Source: JALYXS01 sp051003795
GTDB taxonomy: Bacteria > Acidobacteriota > Terriglobia > Bryobacterales > Bryobacteraceae
Length of the DNA: 57,399 nt
Direction: 5' to 3'
NCBI GenBank assembly: GCA_051003795.1
Contig: JBPCKZ010000051.1
Span: forward strand, 1 to 57,399
Of the stretch, positions 37,765 through 45,659 are shown piece after piece. The notes under the pieces are model-generated. The model made no database searches. It was not told the origin of the DNA and saw only the letters and a list, made by a program, of their open reading frames with translations. Positions within the stretch are counted from its first letter, which is position 1. Each line of letters opens with the position of its first letter. A program made the position numbers and the translations under genes.

Positions 37765-39476
37765 GCCAGGCTCTTTCCTTCCGGATCGCTAAGCCAGGTA
37801 CGCAGAACATTCGTGGTGGCCGGCGAATCCTTTTGGACGGTGTCGCGCAGGTGCTTCAGCAGCACTTCGGCTTTCTTTGTCGTGATATTCGGAAGCGTAA
37901 GAGATTGAAGGGCATCGGACTCCAACCGCTGCTGCAATAAGGCTTGCTCGGCCATTTTCGCCTCCATCTGTTTCTCAATGGACTCGGACTGGATCCCGGG
38001 CGTTGGGCCCGAGCCGTCGCTTGCCGGCAGCGCGCGCGGCGCGGTGGCCGCCGCCGGCGATTTCCTTTTGCGGAAGGCCATGAACAGGCCGGCGATGAGC
38101 AGCAATAACCCCAGCGCGGCTCCCGCGCCGATGAGCATGGCTTTAGGGCTGGTCCACACCGGCAGTAGCCACTTGGGGATGCGCGGGTCCACGCCGGTTT
38201 GAGCCGGCGGGGCCGGCATCGGCGCCTCCATGTTCAGAGTCGCTTCGAATGGCAGGCTTTCGACGACAATCTGATCGCCGCGCTCCGCGGTGAGGCCGGT
38301 GACGGCGGCTACCAGATCGCGAATGTTCTTGAGCTTTTCGGGCGTGGGCGGGGTGATGAGGCGCTTCATTTTCACCCCCACGCCTTCCCACCGGACGTCC
38401 TGATCCACCAGCACGGATAGCGACATGCGCTTCACCACGCCTTGCGGCAGCCGCACGTGGCGCACCGTGCGGCTGGATTGATAGACGATGTTTTCGTTGC
38501 GGCGCGAGGTTCCGCCGCCGGCGGCGCCGGGCCGGGGCGACGGACGGGGCAGGTTCGAAGCGGTCCCCGGTTGTCCCGAAGAGGAATTTGAGGTGGCGTT
38601 CTCTTCCGCCTTTTGAGAGCTCGACATCACCGATTTCGTCGGGTCGAGAGTTTCGTCGCTCTGTTCCCCGCTGGTGAAATCGCATTCGACCGAAACGCCC
38701 GCGCGAAACCTCTCGGCGCCGAGCAGCGGATCGAGCGTCGCGTTGATTTTAGCCAGCAAATCCCCCTCGATCTTCTGCCGGAATTCGATCGTCGCTTCCG
38801 AAGGCTGGCCGTCGTCAATCGAGCCCGAGCGACGGGGGCGGCTCAGCAGATTGCCTCGCATATCGAGAACCGAGACCGCCTCCGGCGCGAGACCCTCGAC
38901 GGCGCTCGCCACCAGGTTCGTCACGGCAACCACATTTTGAGCGGAAAGGCGCGCTCCGGGACGCAGCCGCAGCATGACGCTCGCTTTCGCTGGTTGTTTC
39001 GAATCGAGGAAAACGGAGTCCTTCGGGAAAGTGACGTGGACGCGGGCGCGATCGACTTCGGCCAGCGACATCATGGAGCGCTCGAGCTCGCCTTCGAGGG
39101 CGCGGCGGTAGTTGATGTGCTCGGTGAATTCGGTCGCGCCGAAGTTTGTCTTGTCGAACAATTCGTAGCCGATGCGACCGCTCTTGGGCAATCCGGCGGC
39201 CGCCATTTCCAGGCGCAATTCGGCGACCCGTCCAGAGGGAGCGAGCACTTCAGCGCCGCTTTCGGAAAGCCGGTACTCCACGCCGCTTTCTTTCAACTTC
39301 TGAACCACGGCCCCGGCATCCTCCGGCGCAAGCCCGGTGTAGAGAGGCTTGAAATCGCTCTCCTGGCGCCAGCGCGTAAGAGCGAAAATGCCGCCGCCAA
39401 CCAAGAGCGCCGCGATCGCCATGGTGATGCGCTGCTTGCCGGACAGAGCTGCCAGGAGCTTTTTCAATTGGTCCAT
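37761..39476 (-). CDS. fliF: Flagellar MS-ring protein FliF
   Basis: 571 residues. Two membrane helices flank a large periplasmic part: TM1 MAIAALLVGGGIFALTRW (about 19-36) and TM2 MLIGAGAALGLLLLIAGLF (about 445-465). RBM domains include FKPLYTGLAPEDAGAVVQKL and ALEGELERSMMSLAEVDRAR with VHVTFPKDSVF. The C-terminal cytosolic tail that binds FliG ends KDSPATTNVLRTWLSDPEGK. Start ATG 39476 follows fliE by 23 bp. Confidence 0.96.
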   Translation of the reverse strand: MDQLKKLLAALSGKQRITMAIAALLVGGGIFALTRWRQESDFKPLYTGLAPEDAGAVVQKLKESGVEYRLSESGAEVLAPSGRVAELRLEMAAAGLPKSGRIGYELFDKTNFGATEFTEHINYRRALEGELERSMMSLAEVDRARVHVTFPKDSVFLDSKQPAKASVMLRLRPGARLSAQNVVAVTNLVASAVEGLAPEAVSVLDMRGNLLSRPRRSGSIDDGQPSEATIEFRQKIEGDLLAKINATLDPLLGAERFRAGVSVECDFTSGEQSDETLDPTKSVMSSSQKAEENATSNSSSGQPGTASNLPRPSPRPGAAGGGTSRRNENIVYQSSRTVRHVRLPQGVVKRMSLSVLVDQDVRWEGVGVKMKRLITPPTPEKLKNIRDLVAAVTGLTAERGDQIVVESLPFEATLNMEAPMPAPPAQTGVDPRIPKWLLPVWTSPKAMLIGAGAALGLLLLIAGLFMAFRKRKSPAAATAPRALPASDGSGPTPGIQSESIEKQMEAKMAEQALLQQRLESDALQSLTLPNITTKKAEVLLKHLRDTVQKDSPATTNVLRTWLSDPEGKSLA

Positions 39477-39499
39477 ATATCGGCGGAATGCGTCCCAAA

Positions 39500-39790
39500 C
39501 TACATCTGCATCCGCATAATTTCCTGGTACGCCGAGATAACTTTATTGCGAACCTGCAGGAAAAGCTCCATGGACAGTTCGGCGCGCTGTCCGGCGATTG
39601 CCACGGTGTGAATGTCTTCGCCATCTCCGGTAAGGAAGTTCCCGATTGCTTGAGCGGCGTCGTTGTGGGCTTGTTCGACCTTCCCGATGCTGCTTTGGAG
39701 CAGGTCCTGGAAGTTGCCGGGCCCCGATGCCGGAGCGATGGCTTGGGGAATCTCCGGGACCGGAATGGCGCGAATAATGGGAGCGATCAT
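39500..39790 (-). CDS. fliE: Flagellar hook-basal body protein FliE
   Basis: 96 residues from ATG 39790 (MIAPIIRAIPVPEIPQA). FQDLLQSSIGKVEQAHNDAA, VAIAGQRAELSMELFLQVRN and KVISAYQEIMRMQM at the C-terminus are the standard FliE core, which joins the MS ring to the rod and export gate. A longer start at 39832 would add 14 non-conserved residues. Confidence 0.93.
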   Translation of the reverse strand: MIAPIIRAIPVPEIPQAIAPASGPGNFQDLLQSSIGKVEQAHNDAAQAIGNFLTGDGEDIHTVAIAGQRAELSMELFLQVRNKVISAYQEIMRMQM

Positions 39791-39842
39791 GTGGCGCGGG
39801 CACTCTTGCGCGCACTCTTGCGTACGCCGCAAAATATCGATT

Positions 39843-40280
39843 TCATCGGAATAGATCGATCGAGCGCTGAATCATGTCTTTCACGGAGGAAATGGCCGCC
39901 ACGTTGGCCTGATATCCGCGCGCCGCGCCCATTAAGTCGACCATGTCTTCGGCCGGATGCACGCGCGGAAATGCGACATAGCCGTTGGAATCGGCATCGG
40001 GATGTCCTGGCATATAACGTTGGTCCGGAGCTTCTTGATCGACCACCACTTCCGAGACGCCGACTCCCGGCAGGTCGCCCGCCATTTGGGAGGTGAAGAC
40101 GGAATGAAACGGCATCTCCGGATTTTGCGGCGCGAAGACGGCGTCCTTGCGCCGGTAGGGGCCGCCTCCGGGAGTCCGGGTGGTTTCGGCGTTGGCCAGA
40201 TTCTCGACCAACAGCTCGGCGCGCGTGCGTTGAGCGGACATGCCGGAGGCGCTCACTGAAATCGCGGAAAAAAGGCTCAT
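39843..40280 (-). CDS. flgC: Flagellar basal-body rod protein FlgC
   Basis: 145 residues. The rod-family N-terminus ISVSASGMSAQRTRAELLVE with ENLANAET, and the C-terminal VDLMGAARGYQANVAAISSV with DMIQRSI, are diagnostic; the middle GVGVSEVVVDQEAPDQRYMP is also FlgC-like. Rod subunit exported to the periplasm. Overlaps flgB by 4 bp. Confidence 0.95.
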   Translation of the reverse strand: MSLFSAISVSASGMSAQRTRAELLVENLANAETTRTPGGGPYRRKDAVFAPQNPEMPFHSVFTSQMAGDLPGVGVSEVVVDQEAPDQRYMPGHPDADSNGYVAFPRVHPAEDMVDLMGAARGYQANVAAISSVKDMIQRSIDLFR

Positions 40281-40615
40281 GCGGATTTACCTTCCTGAAT
40301 CGCGTTACGCAACGATTGGATTTCGCGGCGGACCAGTTGGGAAGCGATGTTGAAACGCAGCGCATTTTCGGCCAACAGGCGCGCCTCCCGGTCGACGCTC
40401 ACATTATTGCCGTCGTTCTTGGTCTTCAGGCCGGCGACTTCAATGGCGCGCGGCGAGGCATCGCGGACCGCGCTTTGAAACTCGGATTGAAAATCGAGAT
40501 CTTTGGTCCGGTAGCCGGGCGTATCGGCATTCGCCAGGTTCGAGGCAACCAGTTTCTGGCGCGCGCCGAGCAAATCCATATACCGTTCGAGCTTGGAGGA
40601 AATTTGATCGAGCAT
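40277..40615 (-). CDS. flgB: Flagellar basal-body rod protein FlgB
   Basis: 112 residues from ATG 40615 (MLDQISSKLERYMDLLGARQ), the usual FlgB length. Rod motif VASNLANADTPGYRTKDLDF and the C-terminal RFNIASQLVRREIQSLRNAI are diagnostic. GTG 40633, preceded by GGAAG, is an alternative start six codons earlier. First gene of the flgB-flgC-fliE-fliF-fliG-fliH-fliI-fliJ operon, divergent from fliC across about 250 bp. Confidence 0.93.
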   Translation of the reverse strand: MLDQISSKLERYMDLLGARQKLVASNLANADTPGYRTKDLDFQSEFQSAVRDASPRAIEVAGLKTKNDGNNVSVDREARLLAENALRFNIASQLVRREIQSLRNAIQEGKSA

Positions 40616-40745
40616 ACGGCCAAGAGATTGCACCCCGGCTTCCAAAGGCAAAGCGATTGTTTTGATGGCGGGCGGTATTGCGGACGCGCCGCGATCTTGT
40701 CCGCGCGGCAAAATCCTGGCGCGGAAATTTCTCAAACAAAAACTA

Positions 40746-40771
40746 TAAATTCCGGCGCCGGGGGCCGATAT
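40746..40771 (+). promoter_or_regulatory. Sigma-28 (FliA/SigD) promoter of fliC
   Basis: TAAA (40746-40749), 14-bp spacer, GCCGATAT (40764-40771): an exact match to the SigD-type consensus TAAA-N14-16-GCCGATA(A/T). Transcription would begin near 40778, leaving a leader of about 90 nt before the flagellin ATG. Confidence 0.85.
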
Positions 40772-40809
40772 GAGTTTTGTACGCGGATACATCGGGCATC
40801 CCCTAAAAA

Positions 40810-40857
40810 GGAGAACCCGGTCCTGGCAAGATGCCGGGAGCTACCGCGCAAACAGGA
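40810..40857 (+). promoter_or_regulatory. Structured flagellin leader with possible CsrA sites
   Basis: TCCTGGCA (40821-40828) pairs with TGCCGGGA (40832-40839) around AGA. GGA trinucleotides occur at 40810-40812, 40837-40839 and 40855-40857, the last within the Shine-Dalgarno region (AGGA). CsrA binds GGA motifs, and csrA/fliW lie 3.5 kb away. The link is inferred. Confidence 0.4.
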
Positions 40858-40867
40858 CGTTAAAACA

Positions 40868-42337
40868 ATGGCTTTTTCAATTCAGACGAACATCAGCTCG
40901 CTTATCGGACAGGAAAATCTTCGCATCAACGGCAGTTTTCAAACCCAAACGATCGCAAGATTAACCTCGGGATTCCGCATTAATTCATCCGGTGACGACG
41001 CAGCCGGCCTCGCGGTCGCGAACAAGTACCGTAGCGACACGGCGGAACTGACGCAAGGCGTGCGCAACGCCAACGACGGCATCAGCGCATTGCAGATCGT
41101 CGACGGCGGATTGAACAACATCTCGACGATTATCGATCGCTTGCGGACACTGGCCACTCAATCGGCTTCGTCCGCTTTCACCGGCGATCGCAACACTCTG
41201 AACAGCGAGTATCAGGGGCTGCTGGGCGAAATCACGCGGCAGGCTTCGAATATCAAGCTGAATGCAGGCGGAAATTATAACGCGCAGCTCACCGTGTACA
41301 CGGGTGGCGGCAATAACCAGGCCAATGGGCAAGTCGGCGTGGATCTGAGCGGTACGCAAAACCAGGTGGATGCGAACGGTTTGGGTCTTTCCGCGAGCAC
41401 GATAATCGGTGGAGGCAGCAACGACGTTTCGGGCGCGGTTACGGATCTGAGGAGTGGTACATTTCTGGCGGCGGGAACGGAAAGCCTGACGTTCCAGTTC
41501 GGCGGCTCCACTCAAGTCGTGACCGTCGGTAACGGCTCCACCGCCATCACCGGCGCCCAAGCCGTCGCGCAAATCAACGCCCAGATCGGCTCCCAGGGAA
41601 TCACGGCAGCCATCGATAGCACCAATGGAGCCTTATCCTTTAGCGCGGGTTCCACGGCATTCACGGTGAACGTTGCCGCCCCGACGGCCGGTACTGGAAT
41701 CGCGGCGACGAATGCCAATACGTTTAATGACGCACTGAATCGGGTTCAGGGCCAAGCCGCTTTTGCGACCGTCGCGGGAGGCGCCGAGGCGTTGGCGTTC
41801 ACCATCAACGGCAATACCACCAACGTTTCACTCGCCGTTGGGACCACGCTCCTCGGCGCGCAGAACCAGATCAACACGGCGCTGACCGGTCAAGGAGTGC
41901 AGGCCGTACTGAATTCGGCTGGAACGGGTCTCGAGTTCCAGGGCACGAACGCCGTTTCCGTCGTGCGATCTGGAACTGCCGGCGCGACCGGCGTCTTTGC
42001 GGCGAACGGCACGTTTACTTCCACGGCTCCGGCAGCCAATGCAACCGCCACCGGCAATGCGCTGTTGGCACTAACGTCGCTTAGCGCCGCAACCGCCTCT
42101 CTGGGTCTGGTCCAGGGCCGGGTTGGTAGCGGCCAGAACAAACTACAGTACGCGGTCAATCTGGCGCAGTCGCAGATCGCGAACTTCTCGGCCGCGCAAT
42201 CGCGAATTCGAGATGCGGACGTGGCTGCGGAAGCGGCCAACCTGACCAAGGCGCAAGTACTCCAACAGGCCTCGATCGCGGCGCTCGCGCAAGCCAACAG
42301 CGCTCCTCAGGCGATCCTTTCCCTTCTTCACGGGTAG
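40868..42337 (+). CDS. fliC: Flagellin
   Basis: 489 residues. The N-terminal D0/D1 helices (AFSIQTNISSLIGQENLRIN, RLTSGFRINSSGDDAAGLAV) and the C-terminal D1/D0 (VNLAQSQIANFSAAQSRIRD, DVAAEAANLTKAQVLQQASI) are fully conserved, while the middle (about 140-400) is a variable, Gly/Thr/Ala-rich D2/D3 region with repeated AINxQ-like segments. Start ATG 40868, with AGGA 11 bp upstream. Transcribed from its own sigma-28 promoter. Intact. Confidence 0.96.
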   Translation: MAFSIQTNISSLIGQENLRINGSFQTQTIARLTSGFRINSSGDDAAGLAVANKYRSDTAELTQGVRNANDGISALQIVDGGLNNISTIIDRLRTLATQSASSAFTGDRNTLNSEYQGLLGEITRQASNIKLNAGGNYNAQLTVYTGGGNNQANGQVGVDLSGTQNQVDANGLGLSASTIIGGGSNDVSGAVTDLRSGTFLAAGTESLTFQFGGSTQVVTVGNGSTAITGAQAVAQINAQIGSQGITAAIDSTNGALSFSAGSTAFTVNVAAPTAGTGIAATNANTFNDALNRVQGQAAFATVAGGAEALAFTINGNTTNVSLAVGTTLLGAQNQINTALTGQGVQAVLNSAGTGLEFQGTNAVSVVRSGTAGATGVFAANGTFTSTAPAANATATGNALLALTSLSAATASLGLVQGRVGSGQNKLQYAVNLAQSQIANFSAAQSRIRDADVAAEAANLTKAQVLQQASIAALAQANSAPQAILSLLHG

Positions 42338-42353
42338 GTTCAGGTAGTAGCCG

Positions 42354-42381
42354 GGACTCGGGTGGAAGGCCGCCCGGGTCC
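42354..42381 (+). terminator. Stem-loop between fliC and fliD
   Basis: GGACTCGGGTGG (42354-42365) pairs with CCGCCCGGGTCC (42370-42381) with two G-U pairs and loop AAGG. No U tract. Likely attenuates read-through into fliD or stabilises fliC mRNA. Confidence 0.5.
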
Positions 42382-42413
42382 GCCGTAGTTGTAGTTAATG
42401 TCCAGGAGACTTT

Positions 42414-43772
42414 ATGAGTAGTAGCAGTTCTGCCATCTTCAATGGGACTAGTCGTTTTTCGAGCGATTTTCAGGCGGTAATCGCCAGAGCGGTCGGAATT
42501 GCTTCGCTTCCCATGAGCCAGTTGAACGCCACCAAGACGACGCTAGCCGGCCAGTCGGCCTCGGTGAGCGCGCTCGATACGAAATTCGGCTATCTCCAAA
42601 CGGCAATCCAGTCCTTGCAGACCGCCACCGGAACGGGCTCCCTGGCCAGCACCGTGTCGATTCCCGGCATCGTCCAGCCCACCATCGGCGCAGGCGCCAC
42701 GGAAGGCTCTTATTCGATCGAGGTTACCAACCTCGGTTCTTACACCTCCACATCGAGCGCGGACGGCCTGCCGGTGGTTACCGACCCGTCGAAACAGAAT
42801 ATCAGTTCGTCTTCGAGCTACACCCTTACGGTAAATGGATCGGCCACGACCATTAGTCCCGCGGGCACTGGTTTGGACGCGCTCGTGACTGCCATTAACA
42901 CGCAGCCCAGCTTGAATGTGCAGGCTTCGGTGGTCAACATCGGATCGCCGTCCGCGCCGGACTACCGGCTTTCTCTTCAAAGCTCGAAACTTGGGCCCAA
43001 CACGCTTCAACTCAACGACGGATCGCGCGATTTGCTGAACACGGCGGCGACGGGCACGCTTGCCACCTACAAAGTCAACGGATTAAACCTTGTGAGTTCG
43101 AGCGATTCGCGCACTATCACCCTCGCGCCTGGACTTACGGTGGGGCTTGTAGCGCAGAGCGCCTCGAGTGTCGCGACCGATATCACGGTGGCTCGCAACG
43201 GCTCGACTTTCAGCAACGCCCTGTCTTCATTCGTGAACGCCTATAACGGCGCCGTGGATGAACTCGCGAAGAGCAGGGGAACAACCGCCGGGCCCCTGGC
43301 GGGTCAAAGCATCGTCAACACCCTGTCGTCCACCTTACGGCAGGTCTTGAACTATTCGAACGGGACCGGCGGGATTTCCTCGTTAACGTCGTTGGGGATC
43401 TCAGCCGATACCACCGGCCACCTGTCGCTCGATCCGAACGCATTCGCGAGCGCGACAACGGGTAACTTTACCAGTCTGCTCGCGTTTCTTGGGACCCCAA
43501 CCGGCGGCGGCTTTCTGCAGAGCGCAACTCAGGCGTTCAATGGAGTTGAGGATCAAACCACGGGAGTCATCAAGACGACGCTCACTTCGCTCGCAGCCCA
43601 AAGCGCCACCGAGGACACGCTGATCGCCCAGGAGCAGGACCGCGTCAACCGATTGCAGACAAACCTGCAAGCCCAGTTCGCCAAGGCCGATGCGCTGATA
43701 GCGTCGCTCGAACAGCAGGACACGTTTTTCACCGGCCTGTTCCAGGCATTTCTGAATCCGGTTAAAGCTTGA
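42414..43772 (+). CDS. fliD: Flagellar filament cap protein FliD
   Basis: 452 residues. The N-terminus (IARAVGIASLPMSQLNATKT, then LDTKFGYLQTAIQSLQ) is FliD_N and the C-terminus (TGVIKTTLTSLAAQSATEDT, LIAQEQDRVNRLQTNLQAQF, FAKADALIASLEQQDTFF) is FliD_C coiled coil. The cap folds incoming flagellin at the filament tip. Start ATG 42414 with CCAGGAGA about 8 bp upstream. Its stop overlaps the next gene (TTGA). Confidence 0.94.
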   Translation: MSSSSSAIFNGTSRFSSDFQAVIARAVGIASLPMSQLNATKTTLAGQSASVSALDTKFGYLQTAIQSLQTATGTGSLASTVSIPGIVQPTIGAGATEGSYSIEVTNLGSYTSTSSADGLPVVTDPSKQNISSSSSYTLTVNGSATTISPAGTGLDALVTAINTQPSLNVQASVVNIGSPSAPDYRLSLQSSKLGPNTLQLNDGSRDLLNTAATGTLATYKVNGLNLVSSSDSRTITLAPGLTVGLVAQSASSVATDITVARNGSTFSNALSSFVNAYNGAVDELAKSRGTTAGPLAGQSIVNTLSSTLRQVLNYSNGTGGISSLTSLGISADTTGHLSLDPNAFASATTGNFTSLLAFLGTPTGGGFLQSATQAFNGVEDQTTGVIKTTLTSLAAQSATEDTLIAQEQDRVNRLQTNLQAQFAKADALIASLEQQDTFFTGLFQAFLNPVKA

Positions 43773-44092
43773 GCGCGTCAACCGCGGTGAATGTTCTGGA
43801 ACGGGTCGGAATCGAGCTTCGAACGGCCGTCGAGCGCGGCGACCTGGAAGATGCCCAGAGGCTGTTGGCCGCATACAGTGGCAGGGTGGAGGAGTGCCTC
43901 AAGGCGATCGCCGGCGACGACGAACGGATAAGGGCGCTCGCGAACGATACTAAACGCATGCTCGATTGGGCGCACGAAAAAATCTCTTTTGTTCGCGCGC
44001 AAGCGGCTGCGGATCTCGATTCATTGCGATCCAAGCTGTCCTATGCGGAGAAGGGGCCAGCCGGTATAAAGACCTGGGAGATCGAGGCGTGA
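43769..44092 (+). CDS. FliT/FliS-like flagellar chaperone candidate
   Basis: 107-residue helical protein: NVLERVGIELRTAVERGDLE, AQRLLAAYSGRVEECLKAIA and DTKRMLDWAHEKISFVRAQA. No family motif was recognised with certainty. Position directly behind fliD (4-bp overlap, TTG start 43769; GTG 43787 is an alternative), helical content and size suggest an export chaperone such as FliT or FliS, neither of which is otherwise seen here. Confidence 0.6.
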   Translation: MSASTAVNVLERVGIELRTAVERGDLEDAQRLLAAYSGRVEECLKAIAGDDERIRALANDTKRMLDWAHEKISFVRAQAAADLDSLRSKLSYAEKGPAGIKTWEIEA

Positions 44093-44113
44093 TCTTCGTT
44101 AACTGAAGTGTTG

Positions 44114-44341
44114 CTATGGCTGCCGTTTGCGCAACAGCTCGCCAATGGCGTCCGCGTCGAAATCCCGGGACGCGGCCCGGTTCGCGTGCCGGGTCAAGCT
44201 AACTTCTTTGCGAACGACGGGAACCTCCTTAGGCGCGCGTATTCCAATTTTGACCTGAGTCGCTCCCATCTCCAGGATTTCAATTTCAATGTTGTCGCCG
44301 ATGAGGAAAGAGTCCCCGGCACGACGGCGAATCACGAGCAT
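44114..44341 (-). CDS. csrA: Carbon storage regulator CsrA
   Basis: 75 residues from ATG 44341 (MLVIRRRAGDSFLIGDNIEI), the near-invariant CsrA N-terminus; APKEVPVVRKEV supplies the conserved RNA-binding C-terminal strand. CsrA dimers bind GGA loops near ribosome sites and repress translation. It overlaps fliW by 10 bp; FliW is the known CsrA antagonist, so the pair likely controls flagellin synthesis. A longer frame to 44374 adds residues not seen in the family. Confidence 0.95.
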   Translation of the reverse strand: MLVIRRRAGDSFLIGDNIEIEILEMGATQVKIGIRAPKEVPVVRKEVSLTRHANRAASRDFDADAIGELLRKRQP

Positions 44342-44799
44342 GCTTCGCCCTGTCCAACGCGTCGCCCGAGACAATGTTCATGGGAATAAACCGAATCGGC
44401 GCGGATCGCTTGCAACGCCTGTCGCGTCCTCGGATTCAACACTATGGGCGCGAGCAGATTAAAGGTCGCGAGCCCATTCGGGTGCGCGGCAACGACCGCA
44501 AAACATAAGACGTCGCTTCCGATTGCGGGCTGCCGGTCCGCAGGCAAACCGAGTGCCGCGAGATCGTCCTCGTGGAGCGCTAAATTGTAAACCGGGTCCA
44601 CGACTTGCACGGGCACCGCAGGAAAGCGCAAATCGGCGCGGGATACGCTTTGCAGGAACAAGACCGGGGCCGTGCCGGGCCGGTCGAGGAAAATGAATGA
44701 ATTCTGGTCTTCGAAGCCGGGGATTCCCGAAGGGAAGCGGACTACGTCATCTTCCTCGAACTCCACCGCGCCGAAATGTTTAGTGTTGAGAGTGGGCAT
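44332..44799 (-). CDS. fliW: Flagellar assembly factor FliW
   Basis: 155 residues from ATG 44799 (MPTLNTKHFGAVEFEEDDVV); GTG 44823 is an alternative. The signature VVRFPSGIPGFEDQNSFIFL, the LFLQSVSRADLRFPAVPV and VVAAHPNGLATFNLLAPIVL segments match FliW. It binds flagellin and CsrA competitively. In an operon with motB (upstream) and csrA (overlapping by 10 bp). Confidence 0.93.
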   Translation of the reverse strand: MPTLNTKHFGAVEFEEDDVVRFPSGIPGFEDQNSFIFLDRPGTAPVLFLQSVSRADLRFPAVPVQVVDPVYNLALHEDDLAALGLPADRQPAIGSDVLCFAVVAAHPNGLATFNLLAPIVLNPRTRQALQAIRADSVYSHEHCLGRRVGQGEACS

Positions 44800-44832
44800 A
44801 GGGTTGGGATTTCCAGTTGTCACGGCGTATCG

Positions 44833-45324
44833 TCATCGGCCGCCCGGAACTTTACTCTGAAGGCCGGATCGGGCTGGCTCTTTCACCAGGCCTTGCCGGT
44901 TCAAGATGACGATATCGACGCGTCGGTTGTGCCCGCGACCTTCTTCGGACCCGTTTGTGTCGACCGGTATCGTTTCCGCGTACCCGGCTACGGCAAGGCG
45001 GTTGATTCCAATTCCGCCGCGATTGTTCAGCAGCTCCAACATGGCGATGCTTCGCGCAGCCGACAGCTCCCAGTTACTGCGGAACCGCGCCGTGTGAATG
45101 GGTATGGAGTCGGTATGCCCTTCCAATCGAACGGGATTGGGCAGCCGCTGAATCGCTTTTGCCACTTTGTCGATGCTACTGAAAGTCGCGGGAGCGATCG
45201 CGTCGCCGCCCGACGGGAAGAACGTCGCTTGGCTCAAAGTGACGACTAATCCCCGGGCTTCGAGGCTGAGCTTCATCTTTCCGCTGCGGATTTCCCCATC
45301 AAGCTCCTTCGATAGATAGTCCAT
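44833..45324 (-). pseudogene. motB: MotB C-terminal (OmpA/peptidoglycan-binding) part, out of frame
   Basis: The frame carries the OmpA-like domain of the stator protein MotB: LVVTLSQATFFPSGGDAIAP, VRLEGHTDSIPIHTARFRSN with NWELSAARSIAML, and VAGYAETIPVDTNGSEEGRG with NRRVDIVI. It lacks the membrane helix, which is in the neighbouring frame (45333-45650). Adding one C to the C7 tract at 45353-45359 joins both into a 272-residue normal MotB. ATG 45324 lies inside the natural protein and has no reason to be a true start. Confidence 0.88.
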
Positions 45325-45332
45325 CGATGGAA

Positions 45333-45650
45333 TCAGCTCGGCGAATGGTGTTGGGGGGGCGGCTTCGGCTCGGAGATTTCCTTCTTAACGGCGACCGGGC
45401 CTTTCATCGGGGTGCCCTTGTCCTTGTGGTCGACCGTCCCGCCAAGAATTTCATTGATCGAGGCTGGTAGCTTGCTGCTATCGAACGCCTTGACGACGGC
45501 TTCGGAGACCTGCTTGGCCTTGGTTCTGTCCGTTTGCCCGGAGGCGAACATCACTACAAAAAACGCAAACAGCAGCGTGATGAAATCGGCGTAGGAAACC
45601 AGCCATCGTTCGTGGTTTTCGGGCGCGGAGTGCTTTTTGTGGCGGGCCAA
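45333..45650 (-). CDS. motB: MotB N-terminal part (membrane anchor and plug), prematurely stopped
   Basis: 105 residues: basic start MARHKKHSAPENHERWLVSY, then the TM helix ADFITLLFAFFVVMFASGQ with the proton-binding Asp of SYADFITLL, and the linker. After the Pro run the frame is lost and ends HHSPS-stop at 45333. As read, the protein has no peptidoglycan-binding domain and could not anchor a stator. Directly downstream (9 bp) of motA. Confidence 0.9.
   Translation of the reverse strand: MARHKKHSAPENHERWLVSYADFITLLFAFFVVMFASGQTDRTKAKQVSEAVVKAFDSSKLPASINEILGGTVDHKDKGTPMKGPVAVKKEISEPKPPPQHHSPS
45353..45359 (-). repeat. C7 homopolymer at the motB frameshift
   Basis: Seven G on the plus strand (C in the motB sense) where eight would restore the frame. 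A candidate slipped-strand site or sequencing error. Confidence 0.85.
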
Positions 45651-45659
45651 GATCGTTCC

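Noticed and set aside
40616..40660. Sigma-54-like TTGG-N10-TGCA element upstream of flgB on the minus strand
   Set aside because: The GG-N10-GC spacing is met but the rest matches poorly, and the start site would fall almost at the flgB codon.
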